From positions 1,397,501-1,461,500 of the forward strand of contig NZ_CP076723.1 of NCBI RefSeq assembly GCF_018986915.1: a stretch of 64,000 bases of DNA, given 5' to 3'. Position 1 is the first letter of the stretch, and every line of letters begins with the position of its first letter. Shown here in pieces: positions 9,027-20,911 of this stretch. Source of the stretch: Geomonas oryzisoli. Its GTDB lineage: Bacteria > Desulfobacterota > Desulfuromonadia > Geobacterales > Geobacteraceae. Below the pieces are notes generated by a model. It searched no databases, was not told where the DNA came from, and saw only the letters and a program-made list of their open reading frames with translations. The translations under genes and the position numbers were made by a program.

Positions 9027-9063
9027 TTGACAGTGAAAAACGTTTTGTATACTGTATACAAAA
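9027..9063 (+). promoter_or_regulatory. icd promoter region with a perfect 21-bp palindrome
   Basis: TTGACA (9027-9032) is a consensus -35 box. Downstream, TTTTGTATAC and GTATACAAAA flank a central T (9043-9063), a perfect palindrome covering the -10 region (TATACT, 9048-9053, spacer 15; or TATACA, 9055-9060, spacer 22). The palindrome sits where a bound repressor would block RNA polymerase. GntR-type repressors or a Geobacter central-metabolism repressor such as HgtR are candidates (inference). Confidence 0.65.
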
Positions 9064-9099
9064 TTTGAAATCCAAGCATATCCTGCTAACATCCCATAA

Positions 9100-11493
<2,394 letters not shown>

Positions 11494-11539
11494 GAGGCGT
11501 AAACAGTAAATTCCGTTGTACCGTACACATCACATTTAA

Positions 11540-12511
<972 letters not shown>

Positions 12512-12535
12512 CAGGCAGCTTGAGTGGTACTACCA

Positions 12536-12577
12536 GGGGGTAGGGAGGTTTCCCCTCTCTACCCCTTTTTTACAAAA
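12536..12577 (+). terminator. Intrinsic terminator after mdh
   Basis: GGGGTAGGGAGG pairs imperfectly with CCCCTCTCTACCCC and is followed by TTTTTT. It separates icd-mdh from the kor operon. Confidence 0.85.
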
Positions 12578-12606
12578 ACAGACAGTTTGGGCCAAAATCC
12601 GAGCAC

Positions 12607-12636
12607 TTGCATTTTGTTTACACTATGTGTTATAAC
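12607..12636 (+). promoter_or_regulatory. Promoter of korDABC
   Basis: TTGCAT (12607-12612) and TATAAC (12631-12636) with an 18-bp spacer, 50 bases before the korD start, downstream of the mdh terminator. Confidence 0.55.
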
Positions 12637-12686
12637 CCCACAATTTGCACAGCCTGCGAGGGCAATTTGTCAAAGGAGCTACGTTG

Positions 12687-12878
12687 ATGGAGAAAACACC
12701 GGCGAACATCGAGATCATCGAGAAGTACTGCAAGGGGTGCCACATCTGTGTGGAATTCTGCCCCACCAAGGTCTTGGAAATGAAGGGCTTTGTGGCTAGC
12801 GTCAAGAACCTTGAGGCCTGCATCAAGTGCATGCAGTGCGAGCTGAGATGCCCTGACTTTGCAATCAAAGTATCGTAA
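12687..12878 (+). CDS. korD: 2-oxoglutarate:ferredoxin oxidoreductase delta (ferredoxin) subunit
   Basis: Small 63-aa protein with two [4Fe-4S] motifs, CKGCHICVEFCP and CIKCMQCELRCP. It passes electrons between the KorAB catalytic core and external ferredoxin. The ATG at 12687 follows AAAGGAG at 8 bases; the frame is open to 12645 without another good start. First gene of the four-gene kor operon. Confidence 0.92.
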   Translation: MEKTPANIEIIEKYCKGCHICVEFCPTKVLEMKGFVASVKNLEACIKCMQCELRCPDFAIKVS

Positions 12879-12899
12879 ACAATCTTAGGAGGTATGAAA

Positions 12900-14033
12900 G
12901 TGGCTAAAAAAGTTGCATTCCTTCAGGGGAACGAAGCTGCCGCACAGGGGGCACTCTACGCCGGGTGCACGTTCTTCGGCGGTTATCCGATTACACCCTC
13001 TACCGAGGTGGCAGAGGTTATGTCTGTCGAGCTTCCGAAGATCGGCGGTAAATTCATTCAGATGGAAGATGAGATCGGTGCCATGGCTTCCGTCATCGGC
13101 GCTTCGCTTACCGGCGCTAAAGTACTGACCGCGACCTCCGGTCCGGGCCTCTCCCTGAAGCAGGAGCTGATCGGTTACGCCTGCATCGCCGAGACCCCGT
13201 GCGTCATCGTCAACGTCATGAGGGGCGGCCCCTCGACCGGTATGCCGACCGGCCCTTCCCAGTCCGACGTCATGTGCGCCAAGTGGGGCACCCACGGTGA
13301 CCACCCGGCCATCTGCCTCACCCCGGCCTCCGTGCAGGAACTGTTCGAAGAGACCGTGCGCGCCTTCAACCTGGCTGAGAAATACCGCACCCCGGTTATG
13401 GTCATGCCGGACGAGATCGTGGCCCACATGCGCGAGCGCATCGTGTTCCCGGAGCCGGGCGAGCTGGAAGTCGTCAACAGGACCGCACCGAGCGTTGCCC
13501 CGGCCGAGTACAAGCCGTACGACACCAGCTTCGGCGACGTGCCGCCGCTGGCCGCTTTCGGTAGCGGCTACCGCTTCCACGTGACCGGCCTCAACAAGGG
13601 CCAGGACGGCTTCCCGACCACTAAGGCTGCCTGGGTGCAGGCCGAGGAAGAGCGCCAGGTGCGCAAGGTCGACGCCAACATCGACGACATCGTCCAGTTT
13701 GAAGAGTACGAACTGGCCGACGCCGAAGTCGCCATCGTCGCCTACGGCTCCACCTCCCGCTCCGCCCGTTTCGCAGTGAACGAGGCCAGGAAGCAGGGGA
13801 TCAAGGCCGGCCTGTTCAGGATCAAGACCTTCTGGCCGTTCCCGGAGAAGCAGATCGCCGCTCTTGCCGGCAAGGTGAAGGCGTTCATCACTCCGGAGAT
13901 GAACCTCGGCATGTGCACCGGTGAAGTGAAGCGCTGCGCAGAAGGCAAGGCAGCGGTCCACGGCATCTTCCGCGTTGACGGCGAGCCGATCAACCCGGGG
14001 CAGATCCTCGAAAAGATCAAGGAGGTTAAGTAA
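12900..14033 (+). CDS. korA: 2-oxoglutarate:ferredoxin oxidoreductase alpha subunit
   Basis: Catalytic alpha subunit, 377 aa from the chosen start. Signatures of the pyruvate/2-oxoacid ferredoxin oxidoreductase family: QGNEAAAQGALYAGC, FFGGYPITPSTEVAE, the TSGPGLSLKQE loop and RGGPSTGMPTGPSQ. With KorB it oxidatively decarboxylates 2-oxoglutarate to succinyl-CoA, or runs in reverse with reduced ferredoxin. Start choice: AGGAGG (12887-12892) is only 1 base from the ATG at 12894 but 7 bases from the GTG at 12900, so GTG is preferred. Confidence 0.95.
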   Translation: MAKKVAFLQGNEAAAQGALYAGCTFFGGYPITPSTEVAEVMSVELPKIGGKFIQMEDEIGAMASVIGASLTGAKVLTATSGPGLSLKQELIGYACIAETPCVIVNVMRGGPSTGMPTGPSQSDVMCAKWGTHGDHPAICLTPASVQELFEETVRAFNLAEKYRTPVMVMPDEIVAHMRERIVFPEPGELEVVNRTAPSVAPAEYKPYDTSFGDVPPLAAFGSGYRFHVTGLNKGQDGFPTTKAAWVQAEEERQVRKVDANIDDIVQFEEYELADAEVAIVAYGSTSRSARFAVNEARKQGIKAGLFRIKTFWPFPEKQIAALAGKVKAFITPEMNLGMCTGEVKRCAEGKAAVHGIFRVDGEPINPGQILEKIKEVK

Positions 14034-14034
14034 C

Positions 14035-14847
14035 ATGGCTTTTGATTACGATAAGTACATCCGTCCCGGCAAGCTGCCGCACATCTGGTGCCCGGGCTGC
14101 GGTCACGGCATTGTCATGAAAGGCCTGATCCGCGCGATCGACACCCTTGGTCTTCAGAAGGACAACACCGCCATCGTTTCCGGCATCGGCTGCGCATCGC
14201 GTCTCCCCGGCTACATGGATTTCTGCACCCTGCACACCGCGCATGGCCGCGCCGCCGCTTTCGCAACCGGCGTCAAGATGGCCAAGCCGGAGATGAACGT
14301 CATCCTCGTGGGCGGCGACGGCGACGGTACCGCGATCGGCGGCAACCACTTCATCCACGCCTGCCGTCGTAACATCGACATGACCTACATCATCATGAAC
14401 AACAACATCTACGGCATGACCGGCGGCCAGTTCTCCCCCTGCACCCCGACCGGCGCCAAGGCGTCCACCACCGTGTACGGCAACCCCGACCCGGCATTCG
14501 ACGTCGCCAAGCTGGCAATCGGCGCCGGCGCCACCTTCGTGGCCCGTGGCACCGCGTACCACGCAACCCAGATCGACAAGCTGATCGCGGAAGCCATCCA
14601 GCACAAAGGCTTCTCCGTTGTCGAGATCCTGGACGACTGCCCGACCACCTACGGTCGCCGCAACAAGTTCAAGTCGGTCATCGAGATGATGAACCGCCTG
14701 AAGGACATCGCCGTTCCGGTCAAGGCCGCCGAGAAGATGACTGCCGAGCAGCTCGAAGGCAAGATCCTCACCGGTGTTCTGTACAAGGAAGAGCGTCCGA
14801 ACTACACCGACGAATACGCGAAGGTCATTGAGCGCGCCAAGAAATAA
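14035..14847 (+). CDS. korB: 2-oxoglutarate:ferredoxin oxidoreductase beta subunit
   Basis: TPP-binding beta subunit, 270 aa. The N-terminus has WCPGCGHG (cluster/cofactor region), the TPP-Mg site is VGGDGDGTAIGG with the downstream NNNIYGMTGGQFSP, both diagnostic of KorB/VorB-type subunits. It begins 1 base after the korA stop, with AAGGAGG inside the end of korA, so translation is coupled. Works with KorA, KorC and KorD. Confidence 0.96.
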   Translation: MAFDYDKYIRPGKLPHIWCPGCGHGIVMKGLIRAIDTLGLQKDNTAIVSGIGCASRLPGYMDFCTLHTAHGRAAAFATGVKMAKPEMNVILVGGDGDGTAIGGNHFIHACRRNIDMTYIIMNNNIYGMTGGQFSPCTPTGAKASTTVYGNPDPAFDVAKLAIGAGATFVARGTAYHATQIDKLIAEAIQHKGFSVVEILDDCPTTYGRRNKFKSVIEMMNRLKDIAVPVKAAEKMTAEQLEGKILTGVLYKEERPNYTDEYAKVIERAKK

Positions 14848-14866
14848 CAAAGGAGGAGAACCTCAG

Positions 14867-15415
14867 ATGTCTCAGAGATATGAAATCAGATTTTCCGGGG
14901 CTGGTGGGCAGGGTCTCATCCTCGCCGGCGTCATCATGGCAGAAGCCGCTTCCATCTACGACGGTAAGCAGGCAGTTCAGTCCCAGAGCTACGGCCCCGA
15001 GGCAAGGGGTGGTGCATCCAAGTCGGAGGTCATCGTTTCCGACACCATGATCGACTACCCGAAGGCGACCGTGGTCGACGCGCTGCTCGCGCTGACCCAG
15101 GAAGCAGCCGACAAGTACTCCCATGACCTGAAGGAAGGGGGCGTGCTGCTGATCGACTCCGACCTTGTGAAGAACGTTCCCAAAGGGAACTTCAACACCG
15201 TTGCCTTCCCGATCATCAACACTGCCAAGAACGAAGTTGGCCGTGAGATCGTGGCCAACATCGTCGCCCTGGGCGCCATGGTGGCACTGACCGGTGTGGT
15301 CACCAAGGAAGGCGCCGAGAAGGCAGTTCTGGCCCGCGTGCCGGAGGCCTTCATGGAGCTGAACAAGAAGGCGTTCCAGATGGGCTACGAGAAAGCCATC
15401 GCAGCACGCGCCTAA
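14867..15415 (+). CDS. korC: 2-oxoglutarate:ferredoxin oxidoreductase gamma subunit
   Basis: 182-aa gamma subunit of the 2-oxoacid:ferredoxin oxidoreductase family, with the N-terminal FSGAGGQGLILAG and QSQSYGPEARGG motifs. It completes the KorDABC complex. AAAGGAGGAG lies 6 bases before the ATG. Followed by a strong terminator. Confidence 0.95.
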   Translation: MSQRYEIRFSGAGGQGLILAGVIMAEAASIYDGKQAVQSQSYGPEARGGASKSEVIVSDTMIDYPKATVVDALLALTQEAADKYSHDLKEGGVLLIDSDLVKNVPKGNFNTVAFPIINTAKNEVGREIVANIVALGAMVALTGVVTKEGAEKAVLARVPEAFMELNKKAFQMGYEKAIAARA

Positions 15416-15440
15416 TTGTCCTGACACCAGTAACAAAGGA

Positions 15441-15473
15441 AAGGCCCGGCCTCACAGCCGGGCCTTTTTTTAT
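15441..15473 (+). terminator. Intrinsic terminator of the kor operon
   Basis: AAGGCCCGGC pairs perfectly with GCCGGGCCTT over a 6-base loop and is followed by seven T. Confidence 0.93.
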
Positions 15474-15479
15474 TCCAAA

Positions 15480-15606
15480 AGCTTTAACGCAAAGACGCGG
15501 AGCCGCAGAGACGCAAAGAGAAGAAAACCACATATTGGTTTGGTTTTTTGCTGTTACATTTACATACCTTAGCGTCTTCGCGCCTTGGCGCCTTTGCGTT
15601 AAAGTC
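15480..15606. repeat. Long hairpin repeat, family A copy 1
   Basis: Left arm with AACGCAAAGACGC and right arm with GCCTTTGCGTTAAAG form an imperfect inverted repeat of about 40 bases per arm around a non-conserved AT-rich loop. Together with the next copy it fills the gap before the HD-GYP gene. Confidence 0.75.
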
Positions 15607-15618
15607 TGAAAGGCTTTT

Positions 15619-15733
15619 TCTAACGCAAAGCCGCAAAGGCGCAAAGAGGCAAAACAAAAGCAAATACAACAAGACTTTAAGTCCAGAGTCTTGGTTTTAT
15701 GCTATTGCTGTCTTTGCGCCTTTGCGTTAAGTT
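15619..15733. repeat. Long hairpin repeat, family A copy 2
   Basis: TAACGCAAAGCCGCAAAGG at the left and CTTTGCGCCTTTGCGTTA at the right form an inverted repeat. Same arm sequence as the copy just upstream and the one at 18481-18572. Confidence 0.75.
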
Positions 15734-15809
15734 TCAAAGCCGTTGAAGTTTCTTTGGCATCAGCTATAAAGAAGAGACCACTTTTAGCCCTGCCAAAAAG
15801 GAAGGATGC

Positions 15810-17033
15810 ATGCCCCAGGAACTGTGCCACATGGCGCTCCGACAGACCCTCGATCTCATAGGACTGACAGACGAGGCCCTCAGGGATCTGACCCGCCGTA
15901 AATTCAGCAGCGACGAGCTGTACCGCGAGGTGCTCGGCAAACTGCTCGGCGGCAACGGCCGCCGCGGGCCCAGCGGCATACTGATCGCCAACGAGGGCCC
16001 AGGCTCGGTCTGCTGCAACGGACGCGTTTTTCACTTAAGGCACGGCGAACTTCTGGAGCGCTCCGACCCGATCACCATCGAACCCGGTTCCACATACGCC
16101 AGCAGCCTGCTCATGGTCGAGGGGGGCAGCGAAGCGGTGGCACTGAACTGGACTGACAGTTGTGCCACCGTGGAGGAGTTCCAAACCTTCTTCCATCCGC
16201 AGGTGGTAGCGGCCATGGAAGAACCGATACTCAACTTCGTAAGCTGCCGCATCAGCGGCGACGTCCGCGGCGTCATCGAAGCCTTCAACTATGCCGGCCA
16301 CGTAACCGAGTACGACGCCGACGTGCTCAGAAGTGCCGCGGTCATGATCGGTTCACTCATCACCGTTTCCAACGGCATGCGCGAGACCGAGCATGCCTTC
16401 CACTACGCCATCCAGGCCCTGGCCCGAGCCTGTGAAGCGGCCGAGCCGGATACAGGGCACCACATCGTGCGTGTGAACCGCTACGCGGGGGCGCTTGCGG
16501 CCAACATGGGGTTCAACACCGAGTTCGTGGAGGACATGTCGATGTCCGCGCAGATGCACGACGTGGGCAAGATCCGCATTCCCACTGAAATCCTGCTCAA
16601 AGGGGGGAGGCTGACCCCGAGGGAAATGAAGCTGGTGCGCCAGCATCCCGCCTATGGTGCGGAGATCATAGGGGACTCCCCCAGGCTCAGGATCGCGCGC
16701 GAGATCGCCATCTCGCACCATGAGAACTGGGACGGCACCGGCTATCCCAAGCGTCTGAAGGGAGAGCGGATCCCGCTATCGGGGCGGATCGTGAAGGTCG
16801 CTGACGTCTACGACGCCCTGCGTTCCCGGCGCAGTTACAAGGGAGCCATGACCCACCAGGAAACCCTCGACGTGTTCAGAAACGGAGATGACCGTATCAA
16901 CCCCGCTGCCCACTTCGATCCCTCAGTATTGGCAGCCTTCTTCAGGATCGAGCACATGTTCGAGATGATCTACGACAGTTCCGTTCCCAAGCTCGGCCTG
17001 GACCGGGCCGTCAACGCTGCAAAATTGAAATAG
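15810..17033 (+). CDS. HD-GYP domain protein, probable c-di-GMP phosphodiesterase
   Basis: 407 aa. The N-terminal 190 residues form a sensor-like region with no motif I can name (GAF-like at most). The C-terminal HD-GYP domain starts near residue 200 and carries MHDVGKI (about 250-256) and HHENWDGTGYP (about 303-313), so the HD pair and the GYP signature are intact and hydrolysis of cyclic dinucleotides is expected. No response-regulator receiver is present. AAAAGGAAGG lies just before the ATG at 15810; an in-frame ATG at 15831 is a weaker alternative. No evident operon partner. Confidence 0.88.
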   Translation: MPQELCHMALRQTLDLIGLTDEALRDLTRRKFSSDELYREVLGKLLGGNGRRGPSGILIANEGPGSVCCNGRVFHLRHGELLERSDPITIEPGSTYASSLLMVEGGSEAVALNWTDSCATVEEFQTFFHPQVVAAMEEPILNFVSCRISGDVRGVIEAFNYAGHVTEYDADVLRSAAVMIGSLITVSNGMRETEHAFHYAIQALARACEAAEPDTGHHIVRVNRYAGALAANMGFNTEFVEDMSMSAQMHDVGKIRIPTEILLKGGRLTPREMKLVRQHPAYGAEIIGDSPRLRIAREIAISHHENWDGTGYPKRLKGERIPLSGRIVKVADVYDALRSRRSYKGAMTHQETLDVFRNGDDRINPAAHFDPSVLAAFFRIEHMFEMIYDSSVPKLGLDRAVNAAKLK

Positions 17034-17116
17034 GGATTAGCTTCGGTTAGCCGAGGAGGTGGCGGTTCTTTTCAACCTTTTGCCTGGTGAGGTGAGGAGG
17101 GTGATGAACGCAAGCC

Positions 17117-17246
17117 CCCTCCCTGTCCCTCCCCCTCCGGGGGCGGGAACGCGCTAGGCATGGAGGCTAGTTGAAAATGGGGGGAATCGCGGAAAGGCAG
17201 CAACCTATGTCCCCTCGCCCGGAGGGAGAGGGCCAGGGAGAGGGAA
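17117..17246. repeat. GC-rich inverted repeat
   Basis: CCCTCCCTGTCCCTCCCC and, about 70 bases further, its imperfect complement around CGGAGGGAGAGGGCCAGG form a large inverted repeat between the HD-GYP gene and the convergent cca-like gene. A shorter relative lies at 22811-22853. Confidence 0.6.
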
Positions 17247-17263
17247 GGTTACTGGAACGGATT

Positions 17264-18469
17264 TCAGTCGTGAAGGCCTTTTTTTAACCGCTCCACCCTG
17301 TGCTGCATGATGACCTGCTGCAACTTTTCCGGCGGAACCTCTTTATTGTCCAACAGCGCCGGGTCAACCCCCAACTGCGCCGCATTCATCCTCGCCACCT
17401 CCAGCGCCACCTCCCACCCCGGCATCTCTGCATGGAAGTCCGCCGCCACCTGCAACGGCAGGAAATCCTGAATCCCCCCCTTGATGGCATCCAGCGCCAG
17501 CCTGATCTTGGTCGAGTCGCGCAGTTCCTCCCACCGGTTGGCATTGTTGTGCAGCCTGTTGGTTGCCTGCAGTGCGCGTTGCAGCGCGACCGGCAGACGG
17601 AGCCTTTTGCAGAAGGCGGGCACCTGCTCTGCTCCCAGCGCGTCGTGCCCGTGGTGCTTGGGGTGGAGTTCCGGCGGCGTGTACAACTTGCCCAAGTCAT
17701 GGAAGAGGGCGCAGAAGCGGGCGGTGGGGTCCGGCGTCAGTTGCGCCATCCGTTCCAGTACCTGCAGCGAGTGGGTGAACAGGTCCCCCTCGGGATGATG
17801 CTGGGGCGGCCCCGCCGTGATTGCCGCCATACGGAAGATCTCGGGGAGGAAGTTGTCGCCGATCCCGAACTCCACCATGCGGCGGAAAAAGCGGGACGGG
17901 TCCTCCTTGCCGATGGCCTTCAGCATCTCCTGGGAGAAGCGCTCCACCGGGATTCCCTGCAACTGCACCGACCAATCCCGGCTTTTCAGGATCGCTTCCG
18001 CCTCCGCATCCAGGCGCCACCCTTCGCACTCGAAACGAAAGGCACGCAGGATGCGCAACGGGTCGTCCGTGAGACTGGTGGGGCTACAGCAGCGCAGGGT
18101 GCGTCGCTGGAGGTCCGCTTGGCCGCGGAGAGGATCGGAGAGTTTGCCGTCCAGCGACATGGCCATGGCGTTAACGGTGAAGTCGCGTCGGGAGAGGTCG
18201 TCCGGAAGGGCATCGAGCGTGTGGAGCCAGGTGATCTCGATCTTGCCGAAGGGTTCTTTGAAGCGGAAGTAGATGTTGGGGGTGCTTTTGGATTCCACTA
18301 GGCGAAAGCCCAGCGCGGTAAGTTCCGAGACGGGAACCGCCGCCGCCAGGTCCACGTCCTGGCACTCGACTCCTAAAAGCACGTCCCGCACCATGCCGCC
18401 TACCATGAAGATCGAGGAGTGCAGGTGCTCCGGGAAAAAGCTCTTCAATGCAGCAATCAACCGGTCCAT
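17264..18469 (-). CDS. cca: CCA-adding-type tRNA nucleotidyltransferase with HD domain
   Basis: 401 aa. The N-terminal class II nucleotidyltransferase head has VGGMVRDVLLG and the metal-binding pair in DVDL, followed by the RRDFTVNAMA motif and the nucleotide-selecting region TDDPLRILRAFRF. The C-terminal HD domain contains THSLQVLERM and ALFHDLGKLYTP. It should add or repair the 3' CCA of tRNA. Geobacter is known to divide this work between CC-adding, A-adding and poly(A) polymerase paralogues of this same family, so the exact activity is not settled by sequence. Transcribed opposite to the HD-GYP gene. Confidence 0.85.
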   Translation of the reverse strand: MDRLIAALKSFFPEHLHSSIFMVGGMVRDVLLGVECQDVDLAAAVPVSELTALGFRLVESKSTPNIYFRFKEPFGKIEITWLHTLDALPDDLSRRDFTVNAMAMSLDGKLSDPLRGQADLQRRTLRCCSPTSLTDDPLRILRAFRFECEGWRLDAEAEAILKSRDWSVQLQGIPVERFSQEMLKAIGKEDPSRFFRRMVEFGIGDNFLPEIFRMAAITAGPPQHHPEGDLFTHSLQVLERMAQLTPDPTARFCALFHDLGKLYTPPELHPKHHGHDALGAEQVPAFCKRLRLPVALQRALQATNRLHNNANRWEELRDSTKIRLALDAIKGGIQDFLPLQVAADFHAEMPGWEVALEVARMNAAQLGVDPALLDNKEVPPEKLQQVIMQHRVERLKKGLHD

Positions 18470-18480
18470 TAGCCCCTCGT

Positions 18481-18572
18481 CTCACGCAAAGACGCGAAGC
18501 CGCAAAGAAAGCAAAAAAACAGGGGTGAAGGGGGGGATGTTTTGCTTTGCGCCTTTGCGGCTTTGCGTGAGG
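18481..18572. repeat. Long hairpin repeat, family A copy 3
   Basis: CTCACGCAAAGACGCGAAGC at the left and GCGGCTTTGCGTGAG at the right make a clear inverted repeat of about 35 bases per arm. It lies between the start of cca and the end of the methyltransferase gene, both on the minus strand. Confidence 0.75.
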
Positions 18573-18580
18573 TAATGCTT

Positions 18581-20221
18581 TTAGATTTTTTCCAGCAGCG
18601 CCACGTCCTCGACGTGCACCGTCTGCGGGAACATGTCCACCGGCTGCACTTCGAGCGTCTTGTACCCGAGCCCTGCCAGGATATCCAGGTCGCGCGCCAG
18701 CGTCTCCGGTGAGCAGGAAACGTAGATGATCCTTTGCGGCTTGATGGCCGCCACGCTCTTCAGCACCTTCTCGTCGCACCCCTTCCTGGGCGGATTGAGC
18801 ACGATCAGGTCGGCACCACCTTCCTCGCCGATCTCGTCGATGAGGTGGACGGCGTCGCCGGCTTCGAAGCTGCAGTTCTCGGCGCGGTTCATGGCCGCGT
18901 TGGCGGTGGCGTCGGCGACGGCCGCATCTACGACTTCGATACCCACAACCTCGCGGGCTTTGTCGGCCAGGAACAGCGAGATGCCGCCGATGCCGCAGTA
19001 GAGGTCGATCACCCGCTCCTTACCGGTCAGACGTGCGAACTCGCGCACCTTCTCGTAGATGATGCGGGCCGCGCCGCTGTTGACCTGGAAGAAGGAATGC
19101 GGCGACAGGTTGAAACTCTTGTCCCCGATGTACGCCTTCAAGGTCTGCGCCTTGGTGATGGAGCGATCCTTGTGGCCGAAGATGACGTTGCCGGTCGAGG
19201 TGTTGATGTTTTGCGCCACCACGGCGACTTCGGGCACCGCCTGCTGGATGAACTTGGCCAGGTGGTGCATCTCGTTATAGCCCTGGTCGGTTGTTACGAA
19301 GACAACCATGACTTGGTTGCTCGGCTCGGCCACCCGAACCACGAGGTAACGCAACAGTCCCATCTCGCTCTTCGGGTTGTAGATCGGCACCTTCCCCTTC
19401 TTGATGCCCGCCTTGGCGGCCTTGACCACTTTGTTGATCAGCGGGTGGTGCAGGGCGCAGTCCGCGATCTCCAAGACATCGTGGCTGTTGCGCCGGTAGA
19501 TGCCGATCACCGGGTCGCCGTGCTTGCCCGCCACCACCAGCTTGGCGGTGTTGCGGTAGCCGAGTTCGTTGGGGGAGCCGATGGTATCGTGGATCGCCAC
19601 CTCGGCAAGCGAGGGGTACTTCCGGATCTGCCTGGCGACCAGCCCCTTCTTCCAGGCGAGCTGAGCCGGGTAGCGCATCTGCATCAGACCGCAGCCGTCG
19701 CAGACCCTGCCCATGGTGCAGGCGGGGGAGGGGACGCGGTCGGGGGACCTTTTCAAGATCTTTATGATGTTGGCGAAGGATTCCCTGCGCCCGACATAAG
19801 TGATCTTCACCACCAGGGTTTCGCCGGCGAGTCCCCCGGCGACCAGGATCCTGGTCCCCTCGTGGTAGGCGACGCCGTAGGCTTCGTCGTTGTTGGTCTG
19901 TATCTGGACTTCCAGCACCTGTCCGCTATGCAGCGCGGGCTGGCGTTCCTCCGCGGCACGGGCCGGACGGGCATTCTTTCCTGTTGCCTGACTCGTGGCT
20001 CCCTTTGCGTCGGGCCTCTTCACGCCCTTGGCAGGTGTGTGTTCGCGATGGTCACGCGGCTTGTGCGCCGCCGGACGCGCATTCTTCCCGGTGGTGGGCT
20101 CGGCTGTGGCAGAGCGCTCAGTCCTCGCAGCGGGCTTCTTCGCCGTGGGTGCGGCGGATGTTTCTTTACGGAAGGGTTTGGAACTGTCGGAGAATTGCTT
20201 TGGTTTTCTGGTATTTTTCAT
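18581..20221 (-). CDS. rlmD: 23S rRNA (uracil-5-)-methyltransferase, RlmD family
   Basis: 546 aa from the ATG at 20221. The first 110 residues are a low-complexity basic Lys/Ala/Thr/Arg tail. A TRAM RNA-binding domain follows (about 113-170), then iron-sulfur cysteines (CTMGRVCDGCGLMQ), and a SAM-methyltransferase domain with DLYCGIGGISLFLA, LNPPRKGC and the nucleophilic cysteine in YVSCSPETLARDL. It methylates C5 of a uridine in rRNA; RlmD and RlmCD cannot be told apart with confidence. The basic tail is unusual and may help bind ribosomal RNA or be a start-site artefact, but no better start is seen further in. Confidence 0.88.
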   Translation of the reverse strand: MKNTRKPKQFSDSSKPFRKETSAAPTAKKPAARTERSATAEPTTGKNARPAAHKPRDHREHTPAKGVKRPDAKGATSQATGKNARPARAAEERQPALHSGQVLEVQIQTNNDEAYGVAYHEGTRILVAGGLAGETLVVKITYVGRRESFANIIKILKRSPDRVPSPACTMGRVCDGCGLMQMRYPAQLAWKKGLVARQIRKYPSLAEVAIHDTIGSPNELGYRNTAKLVVAGKHGDPVIGIYRRNSHDVLEIADCALHHPLINKVVKAAKAGIKKGKVPIYNPKSEMGLLRYLVVRVAEPSNQVMVVFVTTDQGYNEMHHLAKFIQQAVPEVAVVAQNINTSTGNVIFGHKDRSITKAQTLKAYIGDKSFNLSPHSFFQVNSGAARIIYEKVREFARLTGKERVIDLYCGIGGISLFLADKAREVVGIEVVDAAVADATANAAMNRAENCSFEAGDAVHLIDEIGEEGGADLIVLNPPRKGCDEKVLKSVAAIKPQRIIYVSCSPETLARDLDILAGLGYKTLEVQPVDMFPQTVHVEDVALLEKI

Positions 20222-20377
20222 GCCTTCATACTTAAAGGGAAATCCAGGCCATGTCAACCGTCGAATTGTCTTGGGAGCTTGCAGACTACCGCTCAAAAGC
20301 TACACTCAGCTCTGGTGCCGAAATGTCAGTGCGCTAAAGACGGTAAGGACAAAGCTTGCAAAGACCGGAGGTGTGCC

Positions 20378-20908
20378 ATGACCAGCTTCAAGCAGAGGTT
20401 ACTGTGTTTCGCGGTGTTGGCTCTATCCTGCGCCGCAACCGTACAGGCGAGTGAGGCAAAGGCGCAGTTGAAACTGACCAGTAGTGCTTTCACAAACTCC
20501 TGCAGCATTCCCGCCACCTTCACCTGCGATGGATCCGACGCCAGTCCGCCCCTCTCCATCGCGGGAGTACCCAAGGAAGCCAAGTCACTGGCCCTGATCA
20601 TGGACGACCCCGATGCCCCAGGGGGAACCTGGGCACACTGGGTGCTCTGGAACATCGATCCGGCCACCACGCAGATTGCCCAAGGGGCGGTCCCGCGCGG
20701 GGCGCAGCAGGGAGAGAACAGCTGGCGGCGCAAAAGCTACGGCGGTCCCTGCCCGCCGTCCGGGCAGCACCGCTATTATTTCCGTCTCTACGCGCTCTCA
20801 GAGCGCCTCAACCTTCCCGCCAACAGCACCAGGAAAGAGCTCGACCTCGCCATGCGCGGCAAAGTCCTGGCGCAGACCGAGCTCCTTGTAATCTACGCTC
20901 ATCGCTAG
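20378..20908 (+). CDS. Secreted PEBP/YbhB-YbcL family protein
   Basis: 176 aa with a signal peptide (cleavage expected near VQAS-EA, residue 24). The PEBP fold is recognised by FTCDGSDASPPLSIAGVP, LALIMDDPDAPGGTWAHWVLWNI and GPCPPSGQHRYYFRLYAL, the last being the conserved ligand-binding loop. Bacterial homologues are small periplasmic or cytoplasmic proteins of uncertain role. The ATG at 20378 follows CCGGAGG. Divergent from the methyltransferase gene and convergent with the amidohydrolase. Confidence 0.9.
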   Translation: MTSFKQRLLCFAVLALSCAATVQASEAKAQLKLTSSAFTNSCSIPATFTCDGSDASPPLSIAGVPKEAKSLALIMDDPDAPGGTWAHWVLWNIDPATTQIAQGAVPRGAQQGENSWRRKSYGGPCPPSGQHRYYFRLYALSERLNLPANSTRKELDLAMRGKVLAQTELLVIYAHR

Positions 20909-20911
20909 AGC

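Noticed and set aside
8892-9092. Small minus-strand open frame upstream of icd
   Set aside because: It runs across the icd promoter and palindrome and has no protein features.
15480-15733. CRISPR array
   Set aside because: Repeated ACGCAAAG units are inverted, irregularly spaced and lack unique spacers of constant length.
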